DNA from: Bacteroidota bacterium
GTDB taxonomy: Bacteria > Bacteroidota > Bacteroidia > 2-12-FULL-35-15
Direction: 5' to 3'
Length of the DNA stretch: 64,000 nt
Assembly (NCBI GenBank): GCA_016722565.1
Contig: JADKIU010000007.1
Coordinates: forward strand, 62,001-126,000
Part shown: positions 32,546 through 42,095 of the stretch, piece by piece
Position numbering within the stretch: the stretch's first letter is position 1
Layout: every line of letters begins with the position of its first letter
Notes under the pieces: generated by a model
The model's database searches: none
What the model was told of the DNA's origin: nothing
The model's input: only the letters and a program-made list of their open reading frames with translations
Translations under genes and position numbers: made by a program

Positions 32546-35269
32546 TTATTTAACAACAACCATTTTTAAAGTCTTTTTAGCATTATTTGATACAATTGTT
32601 GTAAAATAGATACCTGCTTCTAAATTAGACGCATCAACTTTTAAAGTAGTCATACCAGCGTCCATTTGTCCGTCAAATACATTTGCAACAACTTTTCCAG
32701 TGATGTCATAAACAAATACAGAAACATTTGTTGCTTCATTCAAGTTCACATCAATTGTTGCTTCTTGACGAACTGGATTTGGATACAAATTCACACCTGC
32801 GATTGTTTGAATTTCTTCAACACCAACAGATAATGTTGTATTAAAAGTAATTGTATCAGAACATGCGCCATTGGAAGCAATCAATGTAACTGTATAGGTT
32901 CCGTTAGATGCATACGCATGAACAGGAGCGGTAGCAGATGAACTTGACAAGTCACCAAAATCCCATGAATAAGAAGTTGCACCTGAAGATGTGTTCGAGA
33001 ATGTAACGTTAAATCCAGTTGTAGATGCGACAGCACCTGCAGCAGTTGGAACAGGGTTAACAGTAACAACTGTATTAGATGAAGTACCAACACCATCACA
33101 AGCATCTGCATTAGTTGTTGTTACATTGTAAGTACCAGCAGCAGTAACAACAATTGTTTGTGTTGTTTGTCCACCAGGGCTCCATAAATAGGTATCAGCA
33201 GTTGAAGCAGACAATGTAACGGATTCACCAGCACAAAGCGCTGTTGACCCAGCAACACTTACTGTTGGAAGTGGTGCACTACTTACATTCACATTTGTTG
33301 CAACAGATGTAGAAGAACAACCATTTACATCAGTTTGTGTTACAGAATAACTTCCAGTACTATTAACAGTAATTGCATCTGTTGTAGCTGAAGTTGACCA
33401 TGTGTTTCCACCAGTATAGCTTGATGTTAAAACAACTGATCCACCTGTACAGAAAGAAGTTGGGCCACCTGCAGAAATAGTTGGAACACTTGGTAATGGA
33501 TTAACTGTAATCGCTGTAATTGGCGAAGTTCCAACACAACCATTCGCATCAGTAACGGTTACTGTTTGATTTCCACCTGTAGAAATTACAGCTGAAGAAG
33601 TTGTTGCTCCACTTGACCAAGAATAGGTAGGGAATGTTCCCGTAGATAAAGTAACTGAACCACCAGCACAAAAAGTTGTAGGTCCACCTGCAGTAACAGT
33701 TGGAGTTGGTAAAGCATTCACAGTAACAACAATTGGTGAAGTTGTAACAACACAACCAGCTGCGTTCGAAACAGTAACAGAATAACTTCCTGAAGCTGTA
33801 ACGTTAATAGAAGATGTAGTTGCTGAAGTGCTCCAAACGTTTCCTGAAGTTGCATCAGAAGTTAATGTAACAGAACCGCCAGCACAAAAAGTTGTTGAAC
33901 CACTTGTTGTAACATTTACAGCTAAATAATTAATTCCAGCTGTAGTATAAGGAGTATTTTGCGGGTCAAAATTTGTCCAGCATTTAGTCCAATCATTCAC
34001 ACCATCAAATGCACCACGGTAAGTTGTTGGTGTAAAGAATGGATCCGATAAATTCGGGCTAGAAAAACTAGCACCTGTTAAAGCAGGAGAACCAGCCATC
34101 AATAAGAAATTTGGATTCGTATAGCTATATGGATTTGTAGCCATAATATCTAAACTATTCGGCAAAGTTGAATTTCCGTTTGCAGGGAAATTGAACCATC
34201 CTAAAACTGAATTGTATGGTGCACCCCATGTAATTGTTAAACCTGCTGAATCGATTACTTGCGGACAACCTGCAATGATATTGTTTTTATATTGTAATGA
34301 ATTAAATTTTGCATTATTTGCAGAGTTATCAGATTCTAATTTTAATCCTGTAGGAAAACCTGCAAAGAATGAATTGTAAACACATAAAGCAGTACTTCTT
34401 CTTAAATGAGCACCACGTTTATGGTTACCATTAATAGTTGTAGTTGCAGTTTTTTTAGGTCCGAAAAAAGAAACATTTGTGAAAATCGGATGTGTTAATG
34501 GAGCATTTGTACTTCCACCAGCATCATTATCTGACTCAAAACCATTTGATCCAGAGATATCTGCAACAGCAGAATCAGCTAATGCAACTGCGAATTGAAT
34601 TTTTCCGCTAAATCCGTAATCTGTATCAAAATGATCATCAACGCCTCTTGATGAAACCAAATGTTTACAGTTTACAGTTCCACCAAACCATTCAAAAGCA
34701 TCATCACCACCATGAATTACTTGAACGTAATCAATTGTAGTTCCCATACCAACTCCACCCATGGTTAAACCATTTGTTTCGTTATTTGGTAAATAGGCTA
34801 TACCCGCATACTCAATGCGAACATAATTAAGAATACCTGAATTGTCGTTCGGGTCTGTTCCACCATACAATCCTTTTACAGGATCAATTCCACCTTCTGC
34901 AAGGCGAGAACCTGCCGGATCGTTGATTGGTGCTTTACCACAAAGAATAATTCCACCCCAATCACCTGGAGCTCTTGATCCTGCTGGTTGATAAGATGTA
35001 AAAACAATTGGTTCTGTTTGAGTTCCATTAGTCATAATTTTTGCACCACGAGTGATAATCAACGTAGATGCATTTCCTTTAATTAATGTTCCTGCTTCAA
35101 TTGTTAATGTTGCATTACTTGTAACATAAACAAATCCACCCGTCAACATATAAATGTTGTTTTTTGTCCAAGTGGTATTTGTGGTAATATCACCTGAAAC
35201 TGTAATTTGAGCATTTGCACTGAATATTCCACCCAGCAACATGGCGCTCATTAGTAAAATTTTTTTCAT
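32546..35269 (-). CDS. T9SS-secreted beta-helix protein with Ig-like repeats and PKD
   Basis: 907 residues. Signal peptide 1-20 (SANAQ). Residues about 22-445 form a right-handed beta-helix-like region (IYMLTGGFVYVTSNATLTIEAGTLIKG, DWGGIILCGKAPIND, YVRIEYAGIA, VQVIHGGDDAFEWFGG). Four tandem Ig-like repeats of about 80 residues follow, each with a (G/S)G-x-(T/A)-x-(F/L)C-x-GxSVTL start. A PKD domain (SYSWDFGDLSSSSA) and a type A sorting domain (VNLYPNPVRQEATIDV) end the protein. It is surface-exposed or released by T9SS. It lies next to the TonB receptor with Pho-box-like repeats in front of both, so a joint role in phosphate or phosphorylated-substrate uptake is inferred. Confidence 0.8.
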   Translation of the reverse strand: MKKILLMSAMLLGGIFSANAQITVSGDITTNTTWTKNNIYMLTGGFVYVTSNATLTIEAGTLIKGNASTLIITRGAKIMTNGTQTEPIVFTSYQPAGSRAPGDWGGIILCGKAPINDPAGSRLAEGGIDPVKGLYGGTDPNDNSGILNYVRIEYAGIAYLPNNETNGLTMGGVGMGTTIDYVQVIHGGDDAFEWFGGTVNCKHLVSSRGVDDHFDTDYGFSGKIQFAVALADSAVADISGSNGFESDNDAGGSTNAPLTHPIFTNVSFFGPKKTATTTINGNHKRGAHLRRSTALCVYNSFFAGFPTGLKLESDNSANNAKFNSLQYKNNIIAGCPQVIDSAGLTITWGAPYNSVLGWFNFPANGNSTLPNSLDIMATNPYSYTNPNFLLMAGSPALTGASFSSPNLSDPFFTPTTYRGAFDGVNDWTKCWTNFDPQNTPYTTAGINYLAVNVTTSGSTTFCAGGSVTLTSDATSGNVWSTSATTSSINVTASGSYSVTVSNAAGCVVTTSPIVVTVNALPTPTVTAGGPTTFCAGGSVTLSTGTFPTYSWSSGATTSSAVISTGGNQTVTVTDANGCVGTSPITAITVNPLPSVPTISAGGPTSFCTGGSVVLTSSYTGGNTWSTSATTDAITVNSTGSYSVTQTDVNGCSSTSVATNVNVSSAPLPTVSVAGSTALCAGESVTLSASTADTYLWSPGGQTTQTIVVTAAGTYNVTTTNADACDGVGTSSNTVVTVNPVPTAAGAVASTTGFNVTFSNTSSGATSYSWDFGDLSSSSATAPVHAYASNGTYTVTLIASNGACSDTITFNTTLSVGVEEIQTIAGVNLYPNPVRQEATIDVNLNEATNVSVFVYDITGKVVANVFDGQMDAGMTTLKVDASNLEAGIYFTTIVSNNAKKTLKMVVVK

Positions 35270-35403
35270 TTTATAATATTTTTATTTTGTTACCGTGTTT
35301 GAGGGAAGCGGCATTACCCGTTTTAATAACAATAAGAGTAGTACTAAAACGATGTAAAAGTAGATGCGCTATCTTGCGTGATTGTTATCTCCGCTTTATG
35401 AAT

Positions 35404-35432
35404 AAGTCAACCTTATTTTAACACAAGGTTAC
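35404..35432 (-). promoter_or_regulatory. Pho-box-like triple repeat (beta-helix gene)
   Basis: Minus strand GTAACCT-N4-TTAAAAT-N4-TTGACTT, starts 11 bp apart. A near -7 match TACTTTTA (35355-35362) follows after 41 bp, the same spacing as in the pit operon. The half-sites are weaker than in the porin copy. Confidence 0.45.
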
Positions 35433-35458
35433 GAGGGGGTGAAATTTACATTGCCAAA

Positions 35459-35491
35459 AAAAGTCATCTCTTTGAACGGAGATGACTTTTT
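35459..35491. terminator. intrinsic terminator after the TonB receptor
   Basis: Stem AGTCATCTC (35462-35470) and GAGATGACT (35479-35487) with A and T tracts. It separates the TonB receptor from the beta-helix gene. Confidence 0.8.
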
Positions 35492-35504
35492 AAAGAAATT
35501 AAAT

Positions 35505-38333
35505 TTAGAATTTGTAGGAAATGGATAAAGAATAATTTGCACCGTATCTTATACCGGTAATTTTCGTGTCTTTATCTTCTTCATATTTTTTAGATTCATT
35601 CTGATCTTGATAAAAAACTGATTCCTGGTTAAAAATATCATTGATGTTAAATTTCACTTCACCATTTTTTAAGAACCTTTTTGTAATTTGAATATCAAAT
35701 AAATCTCTTGGTGTTTCATAAATATTTCTATACCCGTTTGAACCGACTAAAAAGATTCTTCTTCCTATCTTATTATACAACAAACTTACGCCTAAACCGA
35801 TATCGTTATTTAAATATTGTATTCCAGCATTGATAATATAAGGCGACTGCCCTTGCATTGGTCTGTGCTTTTCTTCTTCGGTAACAGCAGTTGCAACATT
35901 TGACAAATCTACTTCTGATTTAATAAATGTATAATTGGTAAACAATGTAAAATGATCGAACTGTTTTGTATGAAACAATGTATCCAATAAGTTTAATTTA
36001 AATCGAACTTCCGCTTCAAAACCATAATTTGTTGCTCCAATTACATTTTGATAGGTGTAAATTCGACTACCTGCTCCTGCAGATAAATCAATAATTTGTT
36101 CAATTGGATTTTGAAATTGCTTATAGAATCCAGTTGCTGAAAACAGTTGGCCTGAACCTGGATACCATTCAAATCGAACATCGGCATTGGTAATATTTGT
36201 TCTTACCAATGCAGGATTTCCAACAACAGCAGCGGAGGTATTAAAATCGTAAAATGTAAACGGAGCCAACTCTCTAAATTCAGGGCGAGCAACGGTACGA
36301 GATCCTGCTGCACGGATATTAATTTTTTCAGTTAACGCATAGGTAAAATTAAAGGATGGTAATACATCAAAATAGGCTGTATCTATAACAATCGGAGAAC
36401 CTCCATAAGACATTGAATTAAGAACCTGACGATAATTTTCTACTCTCGCTCCCCAAACCAATCTGATTTTTTTTCCAAAATTATCATCCAACAAAATATA
36501 ACCTGAAGTTAAATTGGAACTTGCCGAATAAGAATTTGAAGGATTTTTCAACTCACCCACTTTAAACCCATTCGGGCCAATATTTGCTTCAGCAAAAATA
36601 GAATCTTGTGGCAACGTTAATAAATTCCAATCAAAAGTAGATACATTATTCACTGCATAACCAAATACCCGTGCGTCAAATGAACGATTTTTATATTGTG
36701 CTGTTCCACCAATTTTTAATGTTTGTTTTTGCTTAAACAATTCGAAAGGAATAGCTAAATCTAAATAAGCTGCTCTCAGATTTTCATCTAATTTCGAATA
36801 GAATTTTCCTGCATAACTATTTGAAACAACACCAAAAGGCACATAAGCAGTGAAAACGCTATCGGATTCTGAACCAGCAGGAGTTAAATTTTTATAATAG
36901 AACATTCGTCTCAAATCAGGAACGATACGCTTTGTATTATTGTATGCAACACCCCATTTTAATTTCAGTTTCATTTTCGATATTAAATGATCACCGCACA
37001 ATTGATTTGATAACAATGTATTACTTGTATACTGCATCAAAGTAGCATAATTCAATTAATCATTTTCATAATTCACTCCTATACAATCAATCACAGCATC
37101 TTCGGAATTGGTGCTATACATGTTCTTAAAAGCGATTTTATGATTATTCCCAATCTTATAAGCAAAATTCAACATTGCACCCCATAAAATATTCTCCTTG
37201 TATACACTATCATCATATTTAAACAATTGTGATAAATCCGGATTAAAATCTTGACGATGGATGGTTTGGAGCTTTCTGCTATTGTTGTAAGTAATCGCAC
37301 CTACAACACCAAAATCATTTTTAAAAAGTGAATCATTATAACCAAACGCCAATTGGTAGCTTTGTGCAAGTGGTGATGAGTTTTTTGTTTTAATAGCCCA
37401 ATCATTTTCAAACATTTTGCTCGCCTCGAAACGTGTACTTATTGTAGACAATTGAAGAATGTATTCATCCGTAGATGGTAAGCCTTCTGGCATCGCTCGT
37501 TTGCCATCATCCATGCCCAACCAATCTCTTTTTCCACCATCATACGTTTTATATTCTTTAAAAGTAGACTGTGTATTGTATCCTGCACCAGCAGAGATAC
37601 TGATAAAATTATCTTCCGGAATATCTTTTGTATTAATCTGAATAACACCACCTGCAAAATCTCCTGGTAAATCAGGACTTGCCGTTTTATAGATAATCAT
37701 ATTATCCAACATATTGGAAGGAAAGATGTCAAATGAGAAAGCTTTTCTGTCTGGCTCAGTTGAAGGCAAAGGCAATCCATTTACCATTGCTGTGTTATAT
37801 CGATCACTTAAACCACGAATAATTACAAACTTATTATCCTGAATACTTGCACCACTGACACGTTTAATAACATCACTCGTACTTTTGTCCGGTGAGCGTT
37901 TTATACTTTCTGATGAAATACCATCGGATAAACTCGCATTGTTTTTTTGAAGATTTAATAAATTGGTATTTGTTTCCTTACTAACAGTTGCAGTAACTTC
38001 TATCACGCCCAAATCTGTAGATGCCGATCCCATAGAAATAGAAATAATTGTTGGCTCACCGGCTTTTACTTGAATATCGGTTAATATCTTGGTATTATAG
38101 GAAATCAATTTACATTCAATGGAATAACTGCCCGGTGCAAGGTTATTGATGCTAAAAGCACCATCTAAATCGGTATTCCCACCTGTTGTTGTCCCTTTTA
38201 AAACAACAACTGCTCCTGGTAAGGTTTCTCCTGTCTTTTCATCAATTACCTTCCCTTTTATGCTGGAGTTTTGAGAAAACGTTACCTTTGTAATAACAAG
38301 GATAACAAGCGTAATAAAAAATTTCAATTTCAT
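35505..38333 (-). pseudogene. TonB-dependent outer-membrane receptor, split by in-frame TAA
   Basis: The two halves are in one frame: 38333-37059 reads to IGVNYEND, TAA follows at 37058-37056, and the next codon TTG continues as LNYATLMQYTSNTLL to 35505. Together 942 codons: signal peptide, CarboxypepD_reg-like domain (about 24-105, SSIKGKVIDEKTGETLPGAVVVLKG), TonB plug (DVIKRVSGASIQDNKFVIIRGLSDRYN), then a 22-strand-type barrel ending in SLSISYKF. No TonB box is clearly visible. The single stop sits inside the barrel; without readthrough no functional receptor forms. Pho-box-like repeats upstream and the adjacent phoB gene suggest phosphate-starvation control. Confidence 0.85.
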
Positions 38334-38356
38334 TTTAAATTCATTTAATTCGCCTA

Positions 38357-38364
38357 CAAAGTAA
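38357..38364 (-). promoter_or_regulatory. -7-like element of the TonB receptor gene
   Basis: Minus-strand TTACTTTG (one mismatch to TAnnTTTG), exactly 19 bp from the repeats at 38384-38412. Confidence 0.45.
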
Positions 38365-38383
38365 CCGAGTGAAAGTCAAGATA

Positions 38384-38412
38384 GGGTTAATCAAAAATTA
38401 AACTAGTGTTAA
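38384..38412 (-). promoter_or_regulatory. Pho-box-like triple repeat (TonB receptor)
   Basis: Minus strand TTAACAC-N4-TTAATTT-N4-TTAACCC, starts exactly 11 bp apart, upstream of the receptor start at 38333. Confidence 0.6.
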
Positions 38413-38438
38413 GTAAAATAAGTAGATACACGCGTTTG

Positions 38439-38467
38439 TTAATATTATATTAATCTTGATTTAACAC
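38439..38467 (+). promoter_or_regulatory. Pho-box-like triple repeat (phoB)
   Basis: Plus strand TTAATAT-N4-TTAATCT-N4-TTAACAC at 38439, 38450 and 38461. It ends 20 bp before AACTTTAC (38488-38495), a weak -7 candidate; phoB starts at 38518. It suggests autoregulation. Confidence 0.6.
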
Positions 38468-38517
38468 TGCTATTACAACGAAACAAGAACTTTACACTGA
38501 ATTTAAAAACAAGTACT

Positions 38518-39207
38518 ATGAATAATAACGAATACAAAATACTGTTGGTAGACGATGAACCGGATATTTTGGAATTCTTAAGCTACAATCTTAAGAAAGA
38601 GGGATACAACGTATTTACAGCCAACAATGGTAAAGAAGCCGTAGCTGTTGCAAAAAAAGAAAATCCTCATTTAATTATATTGGATGTGATGATGCCTGAC
38701 ATGGATGGCATTGAAACGTGTCGTGAAATCCGCGAAATTCCGGGATTGAAAGATGTAATGATTGCTTTTTTAACGGCCAGAAGCGAAGATTATTCGCAAA
38801 TTGCCGGATTTGACGTAGGCGCTGATGACTACATCAACAAGCCGATCAAGCCAAGAGTATTGATTAGCAGAATAAAAGCTTTGCTAAGAAGAGGAGCAAG
38901 TTCTGACAGCAGTAAATCCACTGACAAAGTGGATATGGGAGGAATTAAAATTGACAGAGAACGTTATTTAATTATCCAAGACGGCAAAGAAATTAACCTT
39001 CCTAAAAAAGAATTTGAATTATTAGCGTTACTCGCATCTAAACCAGGAAAAGTATTTACAAGAGATGTTATTTTAGACAAAGTTTGGGGCGGAGATGTAG
39101 TGGTTGGCGACCGAACAATTGATGTTCACATCCGTAAATTACGCGAAAAACTAGGCGAAGATTTCATTAAGACTGTAAAAGGAATTGGTTACAAGTTTGA
39201 ATTTTAG
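38518..39207 (+). CDS. phoB: PhoB-like response regulator
   Basis: 229 residues. Receiver 1-125: VDDEPD acidic pocket, phospho-acceptor Asp56 (LIILDVMMPDMDG), Thr in FLTARSEDY, Lys in INKPIKPR. C-terminal OmpR/PhoB winged helix about 135-229 (KEFELLALLASKPGKVFTRDVILDKVWGG, GDRTIDVHIRKLREKLG). Next to a PhoR-like kinase 97 bp downstream, so it is the cognate regulator. Paralogue of the interrupted gene at 20636. The 11-bp direct repeats in front of its own gene and of phosphate-uptake genes fit PhoB binding. That it responds to phosphate is inferred from family and neighbours. Confidence 0.85.
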   Translation: MNNNEYKILLVDDEPDILEFLSYNLKKEGYNVFTANNGKEAVAVAKKENPHLIILDVMMPDMDGIETCREIREIPGLKDVMIAFLTARSEDYSQIAGFDVGADDYINKPIKPRVLISRIKALLRRGASSDSSKSTDKVDMGGIKIDRERYLIIQDGKEINLPKKEFELLALLASKPGKVFTRDVILDKVWGGDVVVGDRTIDVHIRKLREKLGEDFIKTVKGIGYKFEF

Positions 39208-39304
39208 ATTGAACACAGCTGACAAAGATTAAACTGATTTACGAGGATTATAAAAATTTCATGTGTTTAATTCATTAAATTTGTTTTAGATTCAATACTT
39301 TTAA

Positions 39305-40342
39305 ATGAAATCAATTTCACCCAAAATTGCACTACTAATTGCGGCCATTCTTATATCTGGGCTAATTTATTTCCTAATGTATATCTGTCTTCCCAGTGAT
39401 TACGGCATAAAAGAAATTGGTGCGATAGGTGGTTTAATTGGAGCCCTTTCTTCTACGTTCTTGTTCCTTTTATTTGCAAATGCATTTATCTTAAAGAAAA
39501 TCAACCGCTTATTAAATACAGTAAAAAACTATCGAGCGAATAGTGATAACCCGTCACCGAATCCTAACTACACCAACAACGAAATTCACAATCTGGATTT
39601 GGAAATAAAAGCGTGGGCGGACGATCGAAAAGATGAGATTGAGCGACTGAAAAAACTAGAGGTTTATAGAAAGGAATTTTTGGGCAATGTTTCACACGAA
39701 CTTAAAACACCCATTTTCAATATTCAGGGATATGTACTCACCTTATTGGATGGCGGCTTGGAAGACCCCTCCATCAACAGAAACTACCTGGAACGAGCTG
39801 AAAAAAGCATCGACCGAATGATTACTATTGTAGATGACTTAGAAGCCATTTCACAACTTGAAACAGGAGAATTACAGATTGAGCCGGAACGTTTTGACAT
39901 CCTTGCGCTTGCAAAAGATGTTGCAGAAGCACAAGAAATGAAAGCCACTGCGAAAGGAATTATCCTTACACTTCCGGAAGACTCTAAATCCATATTTGTT
40001 TATGCCGACCGATTCAGAATTCGTCAAGTACTGGTGAATTTAATTGTGAACTCCGTTAAATATGGCAAAGAATACGGTGAAACAAAAATTCGTTTCTATG
40101 ATACCGGAGACAATGTGATGGTGGAAATAGCCGACAATGGAATCGGAATTGAAAAAGAACATTTGCCTCGCCTATTTGAGCGTTTTTATAGAGTTGATAA
40201 AAGTCGCTCCCGCGACCAAGGTGGCACCGGATTAGGATTGGCCATCGTTAAACACATCATCGAAGCCCACAACCAAACCATTAATGTAATGAGTACTGAA
40301 GGGGCTGGCACTGTTTTTTCATTTACTTTAAAAAAAGCATAA
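39305..40342 (+). CDS. phoR: PhoR-like sensor histidine kinase
   Basis: 345 residues. Two N-terminal transmembrane helices (about 7-31 and 38-64) with almost no periplasmic loop, a coiled linker, a HisKA domain with His131 in GNVSHELKTP, and an HATPase domain with N box (NLIVNSVKYG), G1 (ADNGIGI), F (FERFYRVD) and G2 (GGTGLGLAIV). The near-absence of an extracellular sensor is typical of PhoR, which senses through the PstSCAB-PhoU complex. No pst genes are in this window. Forms a two-gene operon with the phoB-like gene. Confidence 0.85.
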   Translation: MKSISPKIALLIAAILISGLIYFLMYICLPSDYGIKEIGAIGGLIGALSSTFLFLLFANAFILKKINRLLNTVKNYRANSDNPSPNPNYTNNEIHNLDLEIKAWADDRKDEIERLKKLEVYRKEFLGNVSHELKTPIFNIQGYVLTLLDGGLEDPSINRNYLERAEKSIDRMITIVDDLEAISQLETGELQIEPERFDILALAKDVAEAQEMKATAKGIILTLPEDSKSIFVYADRFRIRQVLVNLIVNSVKYGKEYGETKIRFYDTGDNVMVEIADNGIGIEKEHLPRLFERFYRVDKSRSRDQGGTGLGLAIVKHIIEAHNQTINVMSTEGAGTVFSFTLKKA

Positions 40343-40391
40343 TATTTTTCGTACTTTTATGATTAGATAACTACTCTAATCATTATTACGA

Positions 40392-40766
40392 ATGGATGCT
40401 TTATTTATTGAGAAAACCAAGGAAACTCCTGAGATTGATTTCAATGCTTCTACCGGTGTTTTAAAAATTTCCGGAAGAGCTTACTCAAACGATATTTATC
40501 AGCTATTTAAACCTTTAAATGCCTGGTTGGACAAATACCTTGCTCGACCAAAAGACATCACCACTATTGAACTCAAAATAGAATATTGCAATTCTATCTT
40601 CAATAAATTACTCATTATCTTTTTTGAAAATTGTAAATCAGTAATTGAAAAAGAAAAAAAATTACACATTATCTGGTATTACGAAAAAGGAGATCGCGAG
40701 AGTGTAGATGAAGCAAATCACATAGCACGATTAATTGGCTTACCGATTGAGAAAATTGAATTTTAA
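40392..40766 (+). CDS. SiaC-family (DUF1987) regulatory phosphoprotein
   Basis: 124 residues matching DUF1987/SiaC: TPEIDFNASTGVLKISGRAYSNDIYQLFKPLNAWLDKY, then KLHIIWYYEKGDRESVDEANHIARL. In Pseudomonas SiaC switches between a kinase (SiaB), a PP2C phosphatase (SiaA) and a diguanylate cyclase according to its phosphorylation. No SiaB or SiaD gene is adjacent here; an RsbU-type phosphatase lies at 27033. The gene follows phoR by 49 bp, so co-transcription with phoBR is possible. Confidence 0.85.
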   Translation: MDALFIEKTKETPEIDFNASTGVLKISGRAYSNDIYQLFKPLNAWLDKYLARPKDITTIELKIEYCNSIFNKLLIIFFENCKSVIEKEKKLHIIWYYEKGDRESVDEANHIARLIGLPIEKIEF

Positions 40767-40776
40767 AGCGACCTTA

Positions 40777-41130
40777 TTATTTTCCGGTCATTACTTCTGC
40801 TTGCATTTTACTCAAATTATTCAACACCAATTGATAGACTTCTGCAAGTAATATCGGGTTTTGAGCATAGAAATTAAAACTACTATCGTATTGCTCCTTC
40901 GTTATTGCATTCTTTTTTAAAATATCCGAATCCGGTTGAATATTATTCATAATAACTTGCCCCTTGCTATAAGCATTCACATTGAGTGACGCTTCCAACA
41001 AATGAACATCCACAAGTACTTCTGACATTTTTTGCTGCGAAAGCACGGTATCCGGAATATCAACTCTGTCTTCAATGGAAGTACATGCCGATAAAAACAC
41101 AATACAAAACAGCGTGATGATTTTTTTCAT
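40777..41130 (-). CDS. DUF4296 lipoprotein
   Basis: 117 residues. Lipobox LSAC at Cys16, so a lipid-anchored envelope protein. The mature region has the DUF4296 pattern (VLSQQKMSEVLVDVHLLEASLNV, ITKEQYDSSFNFYAQNP), a family restricted to Bacteroidota with unknown function. The genomic position, back to back with the SDR gene at 41241, gives no further clue. Confidence 0.82.
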   Translation of the reverse strand: MKKIITLFCIVFLSACTSIEDRVDIPDTVLSQQKMSEVLVDVHLLEASLNVNAYSKGQVIMNNIQPDSDILKKNAITKEQYDSSFNFYAQNPILLAEVYQLVLNNLSKMQAEVMTGK

Positions 41131-41226
41131 TTACCTTTTTAAATAAGACGATTTAGCAGATTTCGTGCCGTATCCGTCTCCTCGATTATTGTTTAAATTT
41201 ACGCAAAATTAATACAAAAATTAAGC

Positions 41227-41234
41227 TATTTTTG
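41227..41234 (+). promoter_or_regulatory. -7 element, near-leaderless SDR promoter
   Basis: TATTTTTG (TAnnTTTG) ends only 6 bp before the ATG at 41241, so transcription would begin at or near the start codon. Confidence 0.5.
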
Positions 41235-41240
41235 TAAAGA

Positions 41241-42038
41241 ATGAGTGCTACCAAAAATAAGGTCGTTTGGATAACAGGAGCCTCCTCCGGCATTGGAGAA
41301 GCGCTGGCCAAAGCATTTGCTGCTGAAGGCGCAAAAATCATCCTTTCTGCCCGAAGAACCGAAGAATTAGAACGCGTAAAACGCTCTTTGAATCTTCCTG
41401 AATCGGATGTGCTTATCCTGCCATTGGATTTATCCAACACCTCAAAAACAAATGAACTCACACAAACGGTCATCAATAAATTCGGCCGCATTGATATTCT
41501 TATCAATAACGGTGGAATAAGTCAGCGTTCACTTACTTTAGAAACGCCAATGGAAATCGATCGAAAAATTATGGAAATCAATTTTTTCGGAACTATTGCT
41601 CTCACAAAGAGTGTATTACCGTTTATGATTAAACAGCAAAGCGGTCACATCGTTGTCATGAGCAGCATTGCAGGCAAATTCGGGTTCTTTTTCCGTTCAG
41701 CCTACTCCGCTTCCAAACATGCATTACATGGATTTTTTGAAGCCTTGCGCATGGAAATATTTAACGACCATGTGAATGTTTTACTTGTTTGTCCCGGCAA
41801 AATAAAAACCGACATATCAGTAAATGCCATCACCGGCAATGGTGGAAAACATAATAAAATGGATCCGAGTCAAGCGCAGGGATTAAGTGCTGAAGCTTGC
41901 GCGGAACAAGTACTTAGAGGAATTAAAAATAATTCAACAGAAATTTTTATCGGAGGGAAAGAACTCAGAGCAATCTGGGTAAAACGCTTTTTTCCGAATT
42001 TATTTACCAAACTCATTAGAAAACAGAAACCCGAATAA
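41241..42038 (+). CDS. short-chain dehydrogenase/reductase (SDR)
   Basis: 265 residues. Classical SDR motifs: TGASSGIGEALAKAF (cofactor binding, residue 12 on), the NNGGIS motif (canonical NNAG), Ser in VMSSIAG and catalytic YSASKHA. The sequence LPLDLSN and the DHRS7-like spacing suggest NADP dependence. Substrate unknown. Downstream, REP-like palindromes at 42041-42079 and 42110-42139 lie between it and the VOC gene. Confidence 0.88.
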   Translation: MSATKNKVVWITGASSGIGEALAKAFAAEGAKIILSARRTEELERVKRSLNLPESDVLILPLDLSNTSKTNELTQTVINKFGRIDILINNGGISQRSLTLETPMEIDRKIMEINFFGTIALTKSVLPFMIKQQSGHIVVMSSIAGKFGFFFRSAYSASKHALHGFFEALRMEIFNDHVNVLLVCPGKIKTDISVNAITGNGGKHNKMDPSQAQGLSAEACAEQVLRGIKNNSTEIFIGGKELRAIWVKRFFPNLFTKLIRKQKPE

Positions 42039-42040
42039 TA

Positions 42041-42079
42041 CCTCACCCCTTAATCCCCTCTCCCAAAGGAGAGGGGACA
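42041..42079. repeat. REP-like palindromic repeat (copy 2)
   Basis: GC-rich stretch with inverted arms CCCCTCTCC and GGAGAGGGG. Similar in plan to 1779-1815. It is in the 3' region of the SDR gene. Confidence 0.6.
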
Positions 42080-42095
42080 GGACAAAAAAAATAGT

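Noticed and set aside
32546..34000. Tandem DNA repeats in the Ig region
   Set aside because: They are repeated protein domains, too diverged at DNA level to be a separate repeat element.
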